Below the pieces are notes generated by a model. That model was not told the origin of the DNA. It did no database searches and saw only the letters and a program-made list of their open reading frames with translations. The position numbers and the translations under genes were made by a program. A stretch of DNA of 64,000 nt from Caprimulgus europaeus (lineage: Eukaryota > Chordata > Aves > Caprimulgiformes > Caprimulgidae). Shown in pieces: positions 11,949 through 63,947 of the stretch. Within the stretch, counting starts at the first letter, position 1. Every line of letters starts with the position of its first letter. The stretch is from assembly GCA_907165065.1 (NCBI GenBank), contig OU015541.1, positions 15,993,501 to 16,057,500 on the forward strand. The letters run 5' to 3'.

Positions 11949-12726
11949 GTGCCAGATGCCCCTCGCGCCGGGGCTGGTGCCAGTGACCTGGGCAGGAGCT
12001 GCTCCTGCTGCTCCGGGAGGACGGGTGGGAGGGGTCAGGATTGTGCCTCTGGTGGAAAATCTGCATATTTTATATTTTCCTGATGTGAAGCCTCTGAGTC
12101 TGGAAAATTGTTTCAAAAAAGCAAACCTGAGGTTTAGACCCTCTTTGAAACCCTTTCCTTGAGACAAACAAGGCCTTGGAAGAGCGGAACGAGCTGCGAG
12201 CGCTTCTGCTGGGCTGTGGCCGGCAGCGCTCTGCCCCCCACCATCGCTGTCCCCGGCAGCGCTCCCTGAGACTGGAAATAGCTGGTGTTTCCCATCCCTG
12301 GGACAGTGACTTGTTTCTCTGCAGCTGATCTGAGCTGTTGTGGGGTGGGGTCCGCCAGAACCCCGCCTGGGTTCTGGGGGAGGCTCACAATAGCCCGGAC
12401 TGTGAGGTGTCGCCTGGCGAGCCGCTGGCTTCGGTGACGCCGTGTTGGCACCCCTGGGTGCTGGGCTTCCCGGGTGGAGCCCGACCCTGTGGCAGAGTTC
12501 CCACGTGCACAGGCTCATCTGTGCTGCCTGAAGACTTGCAGTTCCCAAAATAAACCGGATATAGGAGTGAACTCTGTGCAGAGATCGCTGTCACACGAGG
12601 TGGTAAGTATTAGAAACTGTTTATTCTTCTGCAGGAGGATGAAGCTGTCAGTTTGTTATGGGGGCTGACACACAGTTAGGGTCTGTCTGGGAGCTTGGTG
12701 CTCCCTGAGCTGCCACATCAGGATTT
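11949..12726. other. Non-coding stretch
   Basis: No recognised exon. The minus-strand open frame at 11490-12548 owes most of its length to the 35-bp repeat. Confidence 0.4.
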
Positions 12727-13445
12727 CATAGAATCATGGAATGGTTTGGGTTGGAAGGGACCTTCCAAGGTCATGTAGTCCAACCCCTGCAGTGAACAGG
12801 GACATCTTCACTAGAGCAGGTTGCTCAGAGCCCCATCAAGCCTGACCTTGAATATCTCCAGGGATGGGGCCTCCGCTACCTCTCTGAGCAACCTGTTCCA
12901 ATGATCTACCACCCTCATATTGAAAAGCTTTTTCCTAATACCCAACCTAAATGTGCCCTTTTCTAGTTTCAAACCATCACCCCTCATCCTGTTGCTACGT
13001 GCCCTTGTGAATGGTTCTTCCCCAGCTTTCTTACAGGCACCTTTCAGGTACTGGGAGGCCACTATAGGGTCCTCCCGGAGCCTTCTCTTCTCCAGGCTGA
13101 AGAACCCCAACTCTCTCAGCCTGTCCTCACAACAGAGCTGCTCCAGACCTTGGATCATTTTTGTGGCCTCCTCTGGACTGGCTCCAGCAGGTCCACGTCC
13201 TTGTGTTAAGGGATCCAAAGCTGGACACAGTTTTCCAGGTGAGGTCTCACCAGAGCAGAGCAGAGCAGAGGGGCAGAATCCCCTCTCTCGACCTGCTGCC
13301 CACTTCTTCTGACGCAGCCCAGGATGCAGTTGGCCTTTTGGGCTGCAGATGCACACTGGTGGCTCATGCCCAGTTTTTCATCCACTACTACCCCAAGTCC
13401 TTTTCCTCAGGGCTGCTTTCCAGCACACCATCTCCTAGCCTGAGA
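12727..13445 (-). mobile_element. CR1-type LINE fragment, about 720 bp
   Basis: Starts at the 3' end with catagaatcatggaatggtt and tgggttggaagggacctt, the hallmark of avian CR1 on the minus strand. It continues with aatatctccagggatgg, caacctgttccaa and tctccaggctgaagaacccc. Frames such as 12811-13356 (-) retain scraps of the pol/3' region ([19 protein letters not shown]). Confidence 0.95.
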
Positions 13446-15687
13446 CTTCCCTCCAGGTTGCCCTTGCCTGAAGGCTGGGAGGTGTGTGCTGCAGCAAGCG
13501 TCCTCCCAGCGGGGCTGGAGCAGCAGAACAGCGCTGCATGCCGTGGTTACAGACCAGTAGCTATGCAGTGTCAATGAAATTAATATGAGAGAACATTGCC
13601 TGAGATTTTGTTCTTTCAGGTTTCACAACCTGGCTAAGGATATGCTTGTCCCATTAAATTGGGGGGTTCCTTTGGGCTGTGACTCTGAGTCTGCGGTGGG
13701 ATCTGTCTGAGGTTATCTGGGATCGGTTTGGTGGGTAAGGGGGACCCTGCAGAGCTGCCTGTTTTAACGCTGTTTCCCGCTGCAGACAAGCTAGCATTGT
13801 GACTGGTTTTGCATACTAGGAATGCTTTGGTGGCCTGTGGCAGTTTGTCTCCTGGATTTCCTGCTCCCAGCACGGTGACCTGCAGCATTTCTGACAGCCT
13901 GGCAGTCGCAGCGGTGTTGCAGGGCTCGTGTGCCATGGCAGTGCCGTGCGGGACACGCTGCGGGCGAGTGCCCGCGGGGACACCGGGCCACGCTCAGAGG
14001 GTTCTACCACAGCTGCCTGTCACTCGGCCCTGCTGTTGGCCCAAGGACTTCTCAGGTTGGATGGTGATGGTGATATTTAGGACATGTTTGGCTCTTTGGG
14101 TGGATGAGGGAGGGCCTGACCTTGCAGTAACTCCTCCAGGTAGGTCAGACTCGCAGGGGGGCTGTGAGAAGTTCTCCTGATCTGACCCCTGCTCTGGGCA
14201 GGCAGTGGGGCTGGAGATTCACTTCTCTCTGGGGGATGGCTCAGCATGGTTGGAGAAAGAAGACTGGAAGCTGTTCTTGGTGTGGCTGGCTGCTGGGGAC
14301 TGGCTGGACCTCTGGACAGGGTGCTCTGGAGCAGGGTGCGGTGGCATTGCTGGGCAGGGTCCCAGCGTCCCCTGTGCTGGACAGACACATCTGGAGAGAA
14401 GCTCTTCCTTGCCAACTGTCTGGAACAGCTTCTCCCAGCCTTCCCCTCCTGGATTTGCCCCATTTGCTCTCAGTCATGCCAGCTCTTGCCAGTGTTGGAT
14501 GTGCCATGAACTTGCTGATCACCTCAAGCAGAGGTGTGTCTGGGATGTTCCTGGGGGCTGAGTGCAGAAAGGGCGAGTGCCGTGTTGTTTTCAGGTGCAG
14601 CCCTCTCTGACCCCAGGCCTTGCTCAGAGCACAGCCCCGGGCACGCAGAGCCGTGGCAGAGCCAGGGCCAGCCGCGCAGCGTTGCTCCTGGCTTGGCAGC
14701 GTGGGGCTGCCTGCCCCACCACACAGGATAGAAATACACTGTAAAATGATGGGAAGAGGGAGGCAAGACGGGGGCAGAAAGCCAAGCATCCTGCTCCAGT
14801 GCTGGCCCTCACGGGAGCGCAGGGGACAGCGGCCAGAGGAGGCTCTCTGAAGCACAGCGGAGCTGGGACATGCTGTGTGACACATGGACAGCCCCGACAG
14901 GAGCTTTGAAGTTGAACGATGCTGTAGCTTGGCTGTTGGAAGGTGTCTGGGGAGAGGGACTGTGCATCCAGGCTGGAGGGGCCTTTCCAGCCAAATTCAT
15001 TGAAATTCCAGTGAATTCCAAGGGAACGTGGTGGTTTAAAACAGTGGAGGAGGGTGCAGGGGGAACCACAGTCCATGTGGGTCCTCTTTGAGGTGGTTTG
15101 ATCCTGTCCAGGTGTTGTCTGAGCACCTACTGCTTCATTTCCATGCTTCAGAGCTTTGTGTGAGGCAGGAAGGACGTGTGGCCTGTGCAGCTGTGAAATC
15201 CTTGCCCGGCGTGTGGGACACTGCAGAGCGTGCCCTGAACACCCTCCGCTCCCCACTGTGTTTGCAGAGTGCACTCTGCCATGGGGTGCTGGGAGGGACC
15301 TGTGGGCACCCAGAACAGTAACAGGAAGGTCCTGCAGGCACCTGGGCTGAGAGGGCCCCTGGGGTGCTGGTGTGGCTGACTCTCTTGAGCAAGCAAGCCC
15401 TAGCAGCCATGAGTCCTGCTTGCCAGGATCCTGCACTTGGGGGTTGCATTAGTACCTTTTCTGCTGTGCTCAGGGGTGAATCTGGGTCCTCCCTGGGTGC
15501 TGAACACTTAGTACCTGCTCCCACCATGTACAGAAAGGTGTACCTGCTGTTCCAGAACATCTCCTGGCTTCATCCAGGTACTTCTCATTCTCCTCGGTGG
15601 CTCTCTGCACGCTGGGTGCGGGAGCGTGTGTTCCGTGTGTTGGTGTCGCAGCTGGAGTCCTTGGTGCTCTGCTGATGCTTGTGCATC
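13446..15687. other. Non-coding stretch
   Basis: No supported exon or repeat family. A 270-codon minus-strand frame at 14624-15436 has no domain. Confidence 0.4.
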
Positions 15688-15890
15688 ACAGAGGCCCAGA
15701 ACTGTCCAGACTGGAAAAGCCCTTTAAGCTCATCGAGCCCAATCACTAACCTCACACTGACAAGTCCCCTATGACTAACCTGTGTCCCTCAGCACTGTGT
15801 CTACACGACTCTTCAATCCCTCCAGGGATGGGGACTCCACCACTGCCCTGGGCAACCCCTTCCAGTGCCTGAGAGCCCTAAGCAGGGGAT
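15688..15890 (-). mobile_element. Short CR1-type LINE fragment
   Basis: gactggaaaagccctttaag, then tcatcgagcccaatcactaa and ccctccagggatggggactc follow the CR1 3'-end pattern on the minus strand. The copy is truncated and diverged. Confidence 0.85.
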
Positions 15891-18085
15891 TACCAGTCAT
15901 TGGTCACAGGATTGCACTTGAGGGTGGGTGCACAACTGTGCATTCTGTTTGCTTGGAGCTGGGTTTTCAGCAGGTGGTGTTGAGCAAGCAAGAAACTGGA
16001 TGCTCTGGTGTGGAGACATGTTGTATGGTAGAAAGTCTGGAAAGGCACTTTGGCTTTTGTGCCAGGACCCTTCTCTCCTGATGTGGATGTAGGCAACAGC
16101 AGTCTGTCTTTCCTTCAGGTAGAGTCTTGAAAAGCATCCTCAGCCGCTGCCCGTCTGTGATGGCTTTGTCCCCAGCAGTCCCTGGGGCTGCTCAGGGCTG
16201 TCCACGATGGTGCTGGAAGGCAGCCCTAGCACACAGCCCCTCACAAGTGCTGTGGTCTCAAAATGTTGTTTTCCTGTGGCTCTGCTAACATGGATGTGCT
16301 CCATGGGCACTGGGTGGCACACCATGGCCAAGGCTCTGCACCTCTGCAAGCGCTGTGGCTAGTCCAGGCCGAGATGGACTAGCTCACACATGCCTTTGGG
16401 GTATCCATGTTACCACTGTAGAGCTCTGTTCCATTTCCTTCACATGTTGACATCCTCCCCCAAGCCTGACTGGCATGTTTCTGAAATGCACGTTAGGAGT
16501 TCTCCTCTAGCCCTGGAGAAGATGTGTCTCTTCAGAGGTTGGCTAGTCTGGGTCACCACAGCTTCTCCTTGCCTGTGCTCTCACTCATTTTCAATGCACC
16601 TTTTTCTCCCCCACCTGAAGATCACCTTGAGAAGGTCTTCTCCCATTTCTGAGGGAAAACAGAGGGGACATGCCCTGATGGAGCTGTGTGTACGAGTGAG
16701 AGGTGACCACTCCCCGCCATGAGCTGTGGTGGCTTTCACAGAGCGCTTGTACGTATTGGTGGTCGCAGGAGGGGCGTTGGGGGCTGCGTGGTGGGAGCGC
16801 TGTGCGTGTCCGCAGGATTCGGGGGGCACATGAGCCACCTCAGCCTTTGAACTGGGAGAATCGGCCTCCAGCTGCACAGGAGAGCTTGGCTGCTTTGTGG
16901 AAGGCTGGTGGAAGGGAAGAGCACATGGCCAGTGCTTGCTCCTGAGTCGGTGTTGGCTCAGACGTGGAATTTCTGATCGTGTTTTTGACTTGTGCACAGA
17001 TGCGGCAGCTCCTGGAGGAGCCCGGGCAGGAGCGACAGGGAATCCTGGCACGGTGTGGACTCAGGCTGGTGCAGGGATGTCTTGTGCTTTCAGAACAATA
17101 AAAACAAATCCAGGGGAGGAGGATGGTAACCTGATGTGCCCCAAGTTGTATAACTGAGAACATCACCGCTCGCAGCAGATGCTGTGGAGAGGCAGCGAGT
17201 GGGTCTGCTTGTGTAGAGGGACAAGGCACAGCTCTCAGCACTGCCTTGCTTGTCTCCTGAAATGCACCAGGACAGGTCTGGGGTGCGTGGTCCGCCCGCC
17301 AGCGCGGTGTGCCGTGGTGCTGTGCTCACCAGCTGCTGTGCAGGGCCTGGCACCGGGGGTTTTGGAAGAGGTAGCACCATGGTCTCAGGAAGGAGGACTT
17401 GCCTTTGGCTGTGGCAGCCAAAAGTGCTGGTGACTGCCTGGTGCTAGGGGTGCTGCAGGCTGGTGGCACTGGTGCGGGACGTTCATCAGTTATCTTGGGT
17501 TAAAAGGGCATAAAAACTTGAGCAGAGAGAATAAAAACTCCCCACTTGTGACAGTGGCAATAAAGCTGAATCTAGCAGCCTGGAGCACTTGCATGGTGTG
17601 CTAGTGAGAACATGCTGATCTCCATATGAAAAACATAAGCTCATTTAGAAAATTGGACTGTCTCATTTGTGATTAGAGTTTCTCTTTAATCTGCAAATAC
17701 TTAATTAGCATGGAAATGGCTAGTTAGATGGGCTCCTCAATGTATGTATCTGCATGCCAGTGTGGTGGTGCTCCCTAGCAGGTGGCGTGTTTCCCTTCAG
17801 GGTGTTGGACAAGTTCCTGGCTCAGGCAAGGTGCTCTGGATGCAGCAGGCAAGAGCAGACCAAAGCACGGTGCAGACATGAACGTGTCACTTTCCTCCTC
17901 TCCAGCTTGTCCCCAGGCAGTGGTGACAGCACATGCTTGCTCCACGGGACTGTGAACAATACGGTGTGTTAAACGCCCCAGGCTTCTTGGTGTCGGGGTT
18001 CACAACTGGTCCCTGGCCAGCACAGAGTTTAACACAGCCTTCCACAAACCAGGATGGCACCTCATCTGGGGAGCCACAGCAGGGC
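15891..18085. other. Non-coding stretch with an AT-rich block
   Basis: No exon supported. About 17500-17760 is unusually AT-rich for this window and holds cttaattagc and catttagaaaattgg type motifs, suggesting a possible conserved enhancer-like element. Confidence 0.4.
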
Positions 18086-18472
18086 CCCTCCAGCCACCCC
18101 ACCCCACCCACGGGGTGCTGCCGTCCTCAGGGCCCCTCCATCCACCCCACCCCACCCCACCCCACCCCACCCCACCCACGGGGTGCTGCCATCCTCAGGG
18201 CCCCTCCATCCACCCCACCCCACCCACGGGGTGCTGCCATCCTCAGGGCCCCTCCATCCACCCCACCCCACCCACGGGGTGCTGCCATCCTCAGGTCCCC
18301 TCCATCCACCCCACCCCACCCACGGCGTGCTGCCGTCCTCAGGGCCCCTCCATCCACCCCACCCACGGGGTGCTGCCGTCCTCAGGGCCCCTCCATCCAC
18401 CCCACCCACGGGGTGCTGCCGTCCTCAGGGCCCCTCCATCCACCCCACCCACGGCGTGCTGCCGTCCTCACG
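18086..18472. repeat. 43/48-bp minisatellite with a (CCCCA)n tract
   Basis: About eight units carry acggggtgctgccatcctca then gggcccctccatccacccca, differing mainly in the number of CCCCA steps. Around 18142-18178 CCCCA is repeated about seven times, so the minus strand is (GGGGT)n and could form G-quadruplexes. Confidence 0.95.
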
Positions 18473-20052
18473 GGTGGCCTCTTGCTGTGGCCAGCTCTGT
18501 GTGCAGGCAGGAGACCCAGCGCTCTCTCCTGACACTGCAGTGACTTTGCTGAGCCTCTCCTTGGACTCGAATGACTGCAGGTGGTCAGAGCAGGGATCTC
18601 TGTCCCTGTCCCCTCTGGGTCTGACTGGTGTCCCAGCCTTGTTTTATCAGGACAGATGCAGGCACTGGCTTCAGTGCTGTGGAGACAGGCGGGTGTACAG
18701 TGGGGGTGAAACTTGTGTGACTGTCGCCAGCTGGAACAAGAGGACAGAGCTTGGAGATGTGTCTGCTGGTGGCTTGGGACCAGTGCTGAGCACGGGACTG
18801 CTGTGCCTTGGGGCTGGCCTGGCCCTGGCACTGCTCGCTGTGCCAAGCAGCTGGGCACTGCCAGTGATGACAGGAACAGGGTGGGTGATGCCTGTGTAGA
18901 GCTTGGTGCATTCCAGCTGCTGTGTGTGGGGACAGCCAGAAGGAAGGCCTGTAGATGTTTCCTCCGGACTCTTTGGGAAGGAGCTGGGTGAGAGGAGGGT
19001 CTGCCCGCTCCATTCCTGCCTGTCCCTTGCCAGCTGGGGCCTGTGTGCTTTTGGGGCACAGTCTGTCTGGGCTGTGACCTGCAGTGAGGACTCCTGAGCA
19101 CCTCCCAGGGCCAGAGCAGCTCTGGTTGTGGCTGGGGCAGCCTTTGCTGCCTAGAGGAGGGGGGGACGTGGCCCGTTAGCTGTCTCCTGCCGGTAACAGA
19201 GCGGGCACTGTGCGAGACACCTCCCTGGGCTGGGCTGTGGTCTCCCACAGCTCACCCTGGGTGTGTCTGAGAAGGCATGGCTGGTCTAGAGCTCACTGCC
19301 TTGTGCAGCTTGCTCGTCCCGCTGGCACAGTGTCCCCTGCTCTGGATCCTGCCCGAGTACTCGACGCCTGTGAAGTAACAGGTTGGGTGGTGAAACAGCA
19401 GGTGATGGGAGCAGAGGCCAGGGCTGTGGGACTGAGCACAGCAGGGTCCAGCAGCCCTTGCCTGGGCTCTGGAGAGGTGGCAGGATTGGGCCATTTGCTC
19501 CCTGTGGCACCAAGCTTCCTGGCATCCCTCAGCCCTCTTGTTCAGCTGCTGGCACCTGCCTGTGTTACCACCGTACAGGAGGTGGTGAGCACGCCGGGAC
19601 CCAGGCCACTGAACCTGTGTGATCCACAGTGTATGATGTTTGCCTTATTTTAACAAAAACAAAGCCCTGAAATCCCAGAGCTGAGCAGTAGCAGCGAGCT
19701 CTTGTAGGCCACACGGTACGAAACTCCCAGCCTGGGCTAGGCCGGTGCTGAGGAACTTGGCCTTTGCTTTCCAGGAGTGGTGCTGAACTGCTGCCTCACA
19801 GACAGCATCCAAACCTTCTCCTTCCCTGACACCTCCTTGGTCTCAGTGAGAGTGCCTGCCTGTCCCACTGTGGGGTCCTGGCCCTGCTGGGGTGGGGACA
19901 GAGGTCTGCCAGTGCCCCTGCAGTCTCTCTGGGCTGGCTTTGGCCCTGGGCTCTGGAGGTGGCCAGAGCCACGCTGGTGAGGTGCTGTGGCTCCTGGAGA
20001 GGTGCAGTGAGAGCTGCCAACGTCCTCTCTCCTGCTGTGGGAGAAGATGGTG
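18473..20052. other. Non-coding stretch
   Basis: No exon or named repeat recognised. Confidence 0.4.
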
Positions 20053-20322
20053 CTGCTGGATCCCATCCTGTGCTGGATCCCATGCTGGATCCCGTGCTGG
20101 TGCTGGATCCCGTGCTGGTGCTGGATCCCATGCTGGATCCCGTGCTGGATCCTGCGCTGGTGCGGGATCCCATCCTGGTGCTGGATCCCGTGCTGGATCC
20201 CGTGCTGGATCCCATCCTGGTGCTGGATCCCGTGCTGGATCCCGTGCTGGATCCCGTGCTGGTGCTGGATCCCGTGCTGGATCCCGTGCTGGATCCTGTG
20301 CTGGATCCCGTGCTGGTGCTGT
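20053..20322. repeat. 12/18-bp minisatellite with 18 GGATCC sites
   Basis: The unit is ctggatcccgtg with optional six-base ctggtg insertions, giving 12- and 18-bp steps. GGATCC occurs 18 times between 20058 and 20308. All steps are multiples of three, which keeps several frames open without implying a protein. Confidence 0.96.
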
Positions 20323-21458
20323 CCCCACGGCTGTCTCAGCAGGATGCCGGAGACGTGCACAGGCACCTCAGTGCCGTGATGCCGGGTGCCAGGGCTGAGC
20401 CCGCAGTGGCTCAGTTGTGTGAGCTCTGTTCTGGGGCAACAACCTGCAAAACCCTCTGTGTCTGCCAGGTGACAAGCGAGGCACTTAGTTAGGTCTCAGG
20501 GGGCGAGTCCCCAGGGTGAGGGAGAGCTCCCTGAGCAGAGAGGGGACCCCATGGCTTGCCAGGACTGTGAGGAAGGGGCAGCTCACAGCCTTTTGATGAT
20601 GTAAAGAAAACAGAGAGCAGGAGGAGGGTGCAAGTGCCTGCAAGGTCTGGAGCGCCCAGGATCCATCTTCTGGGTTACTCCAGGAGAAAATCTGTGATTG
20701 GAAGGCTGGGAGGCAGGGCCAGGGCAAGGGCATCTCCTGCCCCGAGAGCCAGAAGGGACTGGGTGGGTCCTGGCAGGAGCTGCGGGGCGCAGGCTGGGGC
20801 TGGCAGGTGAAGGCTGGAGAGGAGGGATAAGCTGAGCACCTTGGAGCCTCCTGCAGCCCAGAGGCCTCTGTGAAAGCTGAACCCAACCCAGATCTCCAAC
20901 ATTTCTGTCTCAGAGCAAACTCTTGGGATGGGGCTGCTCTCTGCTGGAGCCCGGCAGGATTGTTCTGAGCTGCAGCGGCCGCTCAGGCTGAAATTTCCAC
21001 CTGGTCCTTCCTGGGGAGCACCCCTGCTGCAGCTGCACGCATCTCCCAGCCCGGCTTATCCCCCAGGCACTTCTGGGGCGTGTTTGGGGGGCACAGGAGG
21101 GGCTGGCAGGCTTGGTCATGGGAAAGAAATTCTGTGTCATCCTGTCCGCAGATGCCATCAAACTCCCCCCCACTCAGCTGGTGGCACTGGGTGCCTGCCC
21201 TGGCTGCTGCCAAGCTTGACTTACATGTGGAACGTGCTGTGTAGCTGGGATCAGAGTTCAGAGCCTTTGCCTCTTCTCCTCGGTGTGGTGGTTGTGAGCC
21301 ATGGACCAGCACCAGTGTGCAGAATTGGTCCCTTCCTGTGCTGGCCTGAACGCTGCCCGCCTGTAGGACCCTGGTCTTTGGGAGGACAGGCACTGGGCTG
21401 GGAGCAATGGCTCTGGGTTTCGGTCAGGTCTGGGTGTACAGGGTGCTGCTGCCAGGAC
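20323..21458. other. Non-coding stretch
   Basis: No supported exon or named element. Confidence 0.4.
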
Positions 21459-21892
21459 GAGGAGATGTGCCTGGGCTGTGGAGGAGATGTGCCTGGGCTG
21501 TGGAGGGATGTGCCTGGGCTGTGGAGGAGATGTGCCTGGGCTGTGGAGGAGATGTGCCTGGGCCGTGGAGGAGATGTGCCTGGGCTGTGGAGATGTGCCT
21601 GGGCTGTGGAGGAGATGTGCCTGGGCTGTGGAGGAGATGTGCCTGGGCTGTGGAGGAGATGGGCCTGGGCTGTGGAGGAGATGTGCCTGGGCCGTGGAGG
21701 AGATGTGCCTGGGCTGTGGAGGAGATGTGCCTGGGCTGTGGAGGAGGTGTGCCTGGGCTGTGGAGGAGGTGTGCCTGGGCTGTGGAGGAGATGTGCCTGG
21801 GCCGTGGAGGAGATGTGCCTGGGCTGTGGAGGAGATGTGCCTGGGCTGTGGAGGAGATGTGCCTGGGCTGTGGAGATGTGCCTGGGCTGTGG
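21459..21892. repeat. 22-bp minisatellite, about 20 copies
   Basis: The unit is gaggagatgtgcctgggctg plus tg, with occasional 19- and 21-bp variants and few substitutions. Because 22 is not a multiple of three, all frames are visited in turn. Confidence 0.96.
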
Positions 21893-22482
21893 CTGCAGAG
21901 GGGCGGCAGAGTGAGCTGCGTCCCTGTGCCGAGCGGGTCCGAGAGCTGCAGGGCCCCAGGAGGCTCTGGCGTCGCTGTGGCTCGTGGAGTGGGGTTTGCA
22001 CGGGATGGGGGGAAACGAGAGGCAGGTGCTTGTGGGGTTGGTGTCTCACACACTTGTCAAATACTTCTGGGCTCTTTGGCTCCTGTTGCTGGCACTGCAG
22101 GAGCAGACAACTGCTGAGGGCTGGCTCCCCAGAAAGCATCTGCTGCCTGGAGCGGGGGGCTCTGGGCAACCCCTGACAGCTCTGTCACACGTACCCTGGC
22201 CAGGCTGCTGAGGGGAGGGCAGGGGCTGTAACCTCACCGTGTCCCCTTGGCTGTCACTTGTCCTAGGGAGCTGCAGCAGTGCCCCGTCCCCCCGGGGTCG
22301 GTGCTGTTTCCCATGCTGACCCAGCGTGTGGCGGGGCTGCTCCCGGCCCTTCTGCCCCCACGGCACCAGCACGAGGGAGGCAGAGAGCCCGGCTTCTCCT
22401 GCGCCTGGCAGAGTCCAACCTGCACCCAGTCCCCAGGGAAACTGGGCCAGTGTGTGTCTGCTCACCAGCCACCCTGTCCTGG
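21893..22482. other. Non-coding stretch between minisatellites
   Basis: No exon or named repeat recognised. Confidence 0.4.
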
Positions 22483-23204
22483 GTGCAGCAGGGGGGGTGC
22501 AGGGTGCTGTGTCTCGGTGTCTGGGTGCAGCAGGAGGGGTGCTGGGTGCTGTGTCTCGGTGTCTGGGTGCAGCAGGAGGGGTGCAGGGTGCTGTGTCTCG
22601 GTGTTTGGGTGCAGCAGGAGGGGTGCAGGGTGCTGTGTCTCTGTCTGGGTGCAGCAGGAGGGGTGCTGGGTGCTGTGTCTCGGTGTCTGGGTGCAGCAGG
22701 AGGGGTGCAGGGTGCTGTGTCTCGGTGTTTGGGTGCAGCAGGAGGGGTGCAGGGTGCTGTGTCTCGGTGTCTGGGTGCAGCAGGAGGGGTGCTGGGTGCT
22801 GTGTCTCGGTGTCTGGGTGCAGCAGGAGGGGTGCAGGGTGCTGGGTGCTGTGTCTCGGTGTCTGGGTGCAGCAGGAGGGGTGCAGGGTGCTGTGTCTCTG
22901 TCTGGGTGCAGCAGGAGGGGTGCTGTGTGCTGTGTCTCTGTGTGTGGGTGCAGCAGGAGGGGTGCAGGGTGCTGTGTCTCGGTGTCTGGGTGCAGCAGGA
23001 GGGGTGCAGGGTGCTGTGTCTCGGTGTCTGGGCGCAGCAGGAGGGGTACAGGGTGCTGTGTCTCGGTGTGTGGGTGCAGCAGGAGGGGTGCTGGGTGCTG
23101 TGTCTCGGTGTCTGGGTGCAGCAGGAGGGGTGCTGGGTGCTGTGTCTCGGTGTCTGGGTGCAGCAGGAGGGGTGCTGGGTGCTGTGTCTCTGTCTGGGTG
23201 CAGT
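22483..23204. repeat. 42-bp minisatellite, about 17 copies
   Basis: The unit begins gtgcagcaggaggggtgc and continues ggtgctgtgtctcggtgtct. Two shorter 36-bp units and one with a 10-bp duplication (gtgctgggtg) occur. The period is a multiple of three, so long open frames run through it on both strands. Confidence 0.96.
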
Positions 23205-24212
23205 GGCTCACAGGACCTGCAGGGAGCTGTGGCCATCAGGGAGAGACCAGTGAAAAGGTGCTGCTGGCTGAGCCAGACCATGGCCACCAGGTGCAGGGTG
23301 CTGAGTTGTGGTGTGGGGAGCCTTCACCCCAGAGAGCTGTCAGGTGCTGCATCGCCACAGATCCTTCCTGGGTCCCCTCTGGTGGGGGACAGCGTGGGGA
23401 CCTGGTCTCACAGGCAGCTCTGCCTCTGGCACTCAGGTGCTGCTCAGAGCTGGACCTGCAGCTCAGCCTCTCCAGCCAGGCCTGGTGTGGGGGTTGCTTG
23501 GGACTCACCTGTCTCTTCAGCCCCCCACATCCTGGGGGCTGGGAGGTGGGAACCGCTCCCACAGCACCCTCCTGAGCTGGGGGGACCCGGGCCTGAGGAG
23601 GGGGCCGGCCCCAGCCGTGCCCCAGTGCTGCTCCGAGGGCTGCTGTGGCTCGCTGGGAGATGGTGTCTGCCACCATGGCTCTTCCTCCTCCTTGCTTGCC
23701 CCATCCTCATCCCCCTGGCAGCTCTTCCTCGGGAGCAGGGCTCGCAGCCCACCTCAAGCTCCTCCATCCTCTCCACGTCTCTTGCTGCTGCCGTGGCTGC
23801 TTGGCAGAGGCTGGGTTGTTTACTGCTTCCTTCTGCTGCTGCAGGGTTGGCAGCGTCCGCCGCGTCCCGCAGGGCTGCCCGGGCTGGGGCTGGGCTCTGG
23901 GCAGGGGGAGAGCGGCTCTGCAGCCCCCAGTGAGCTGCTCTGTGCTGGAACTGTGGCTGCGGGGCTGGTCCTGCCCGGTGGGGTTCAGGTAGCACCGAGC
24001 TGTGGGGAGATGTGTGGTCGGGCTCCTTGCCATGGCACAGCAGAGCAGATGTCCCCAGGCTTGTCCCCAAGAGCATTTCACTCCTGCAGCTTTGTTGCTC
24101 TGAGCAGCACTGGGGTTGGCTGAGCCTCTCGGAGGGGTGATGTGGAAGGATGGAGTTCCTCAGGTTCACCAGTCTCTTTATTGTGAATTTTTTTTTGTGT
24201 TGTGTCTTGCAG
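23205..24212. other. Sequence just upstream of the first coding exon
   Basis: No separate feature recognised apart from the pyrimidine-rich acceptor tract at about 24185-24212. By inference this is the 3' end of a 5'-UTR intron of CHD6. Confidence 0.5.
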
Positions 24213-24235
24213 AAATAACATTCATCCCAGATTTG

Positions 24236-63947
<39,712 letters not shown>

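Noticed and set aside
11490-12548. 352-codon minus-strand frame
   Set aside because: About a third of it is the 35-bp repeat read in rotating frames, with no domain or conserved start context.
17090-17110. AATAAA at about 17097, and others near 12548 and 31323, as poly(A) sites
   Set aside because: No clear GT-rich downstream element at the usual distance.
18054-18899. Proline/histidine-rich + frame as a repeat protein
   Set aside because: It is a translation of the CCCCA-rich minisatellite, open in several frames at once.
22326-23933. 535-codon + strand open frame as a gene
   Set aside because: Most of it is translated 42-bp minisatellite; the matching minus-strand frame is equally open, and no domain or splice context is seen.
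1-24212. Exons of neighbouring genes (PTPRT or EMILIN3 side)
   Set aside because: I found no splice-flanked block resembling either protein; the open frames here are short, repetitive or domain-free.
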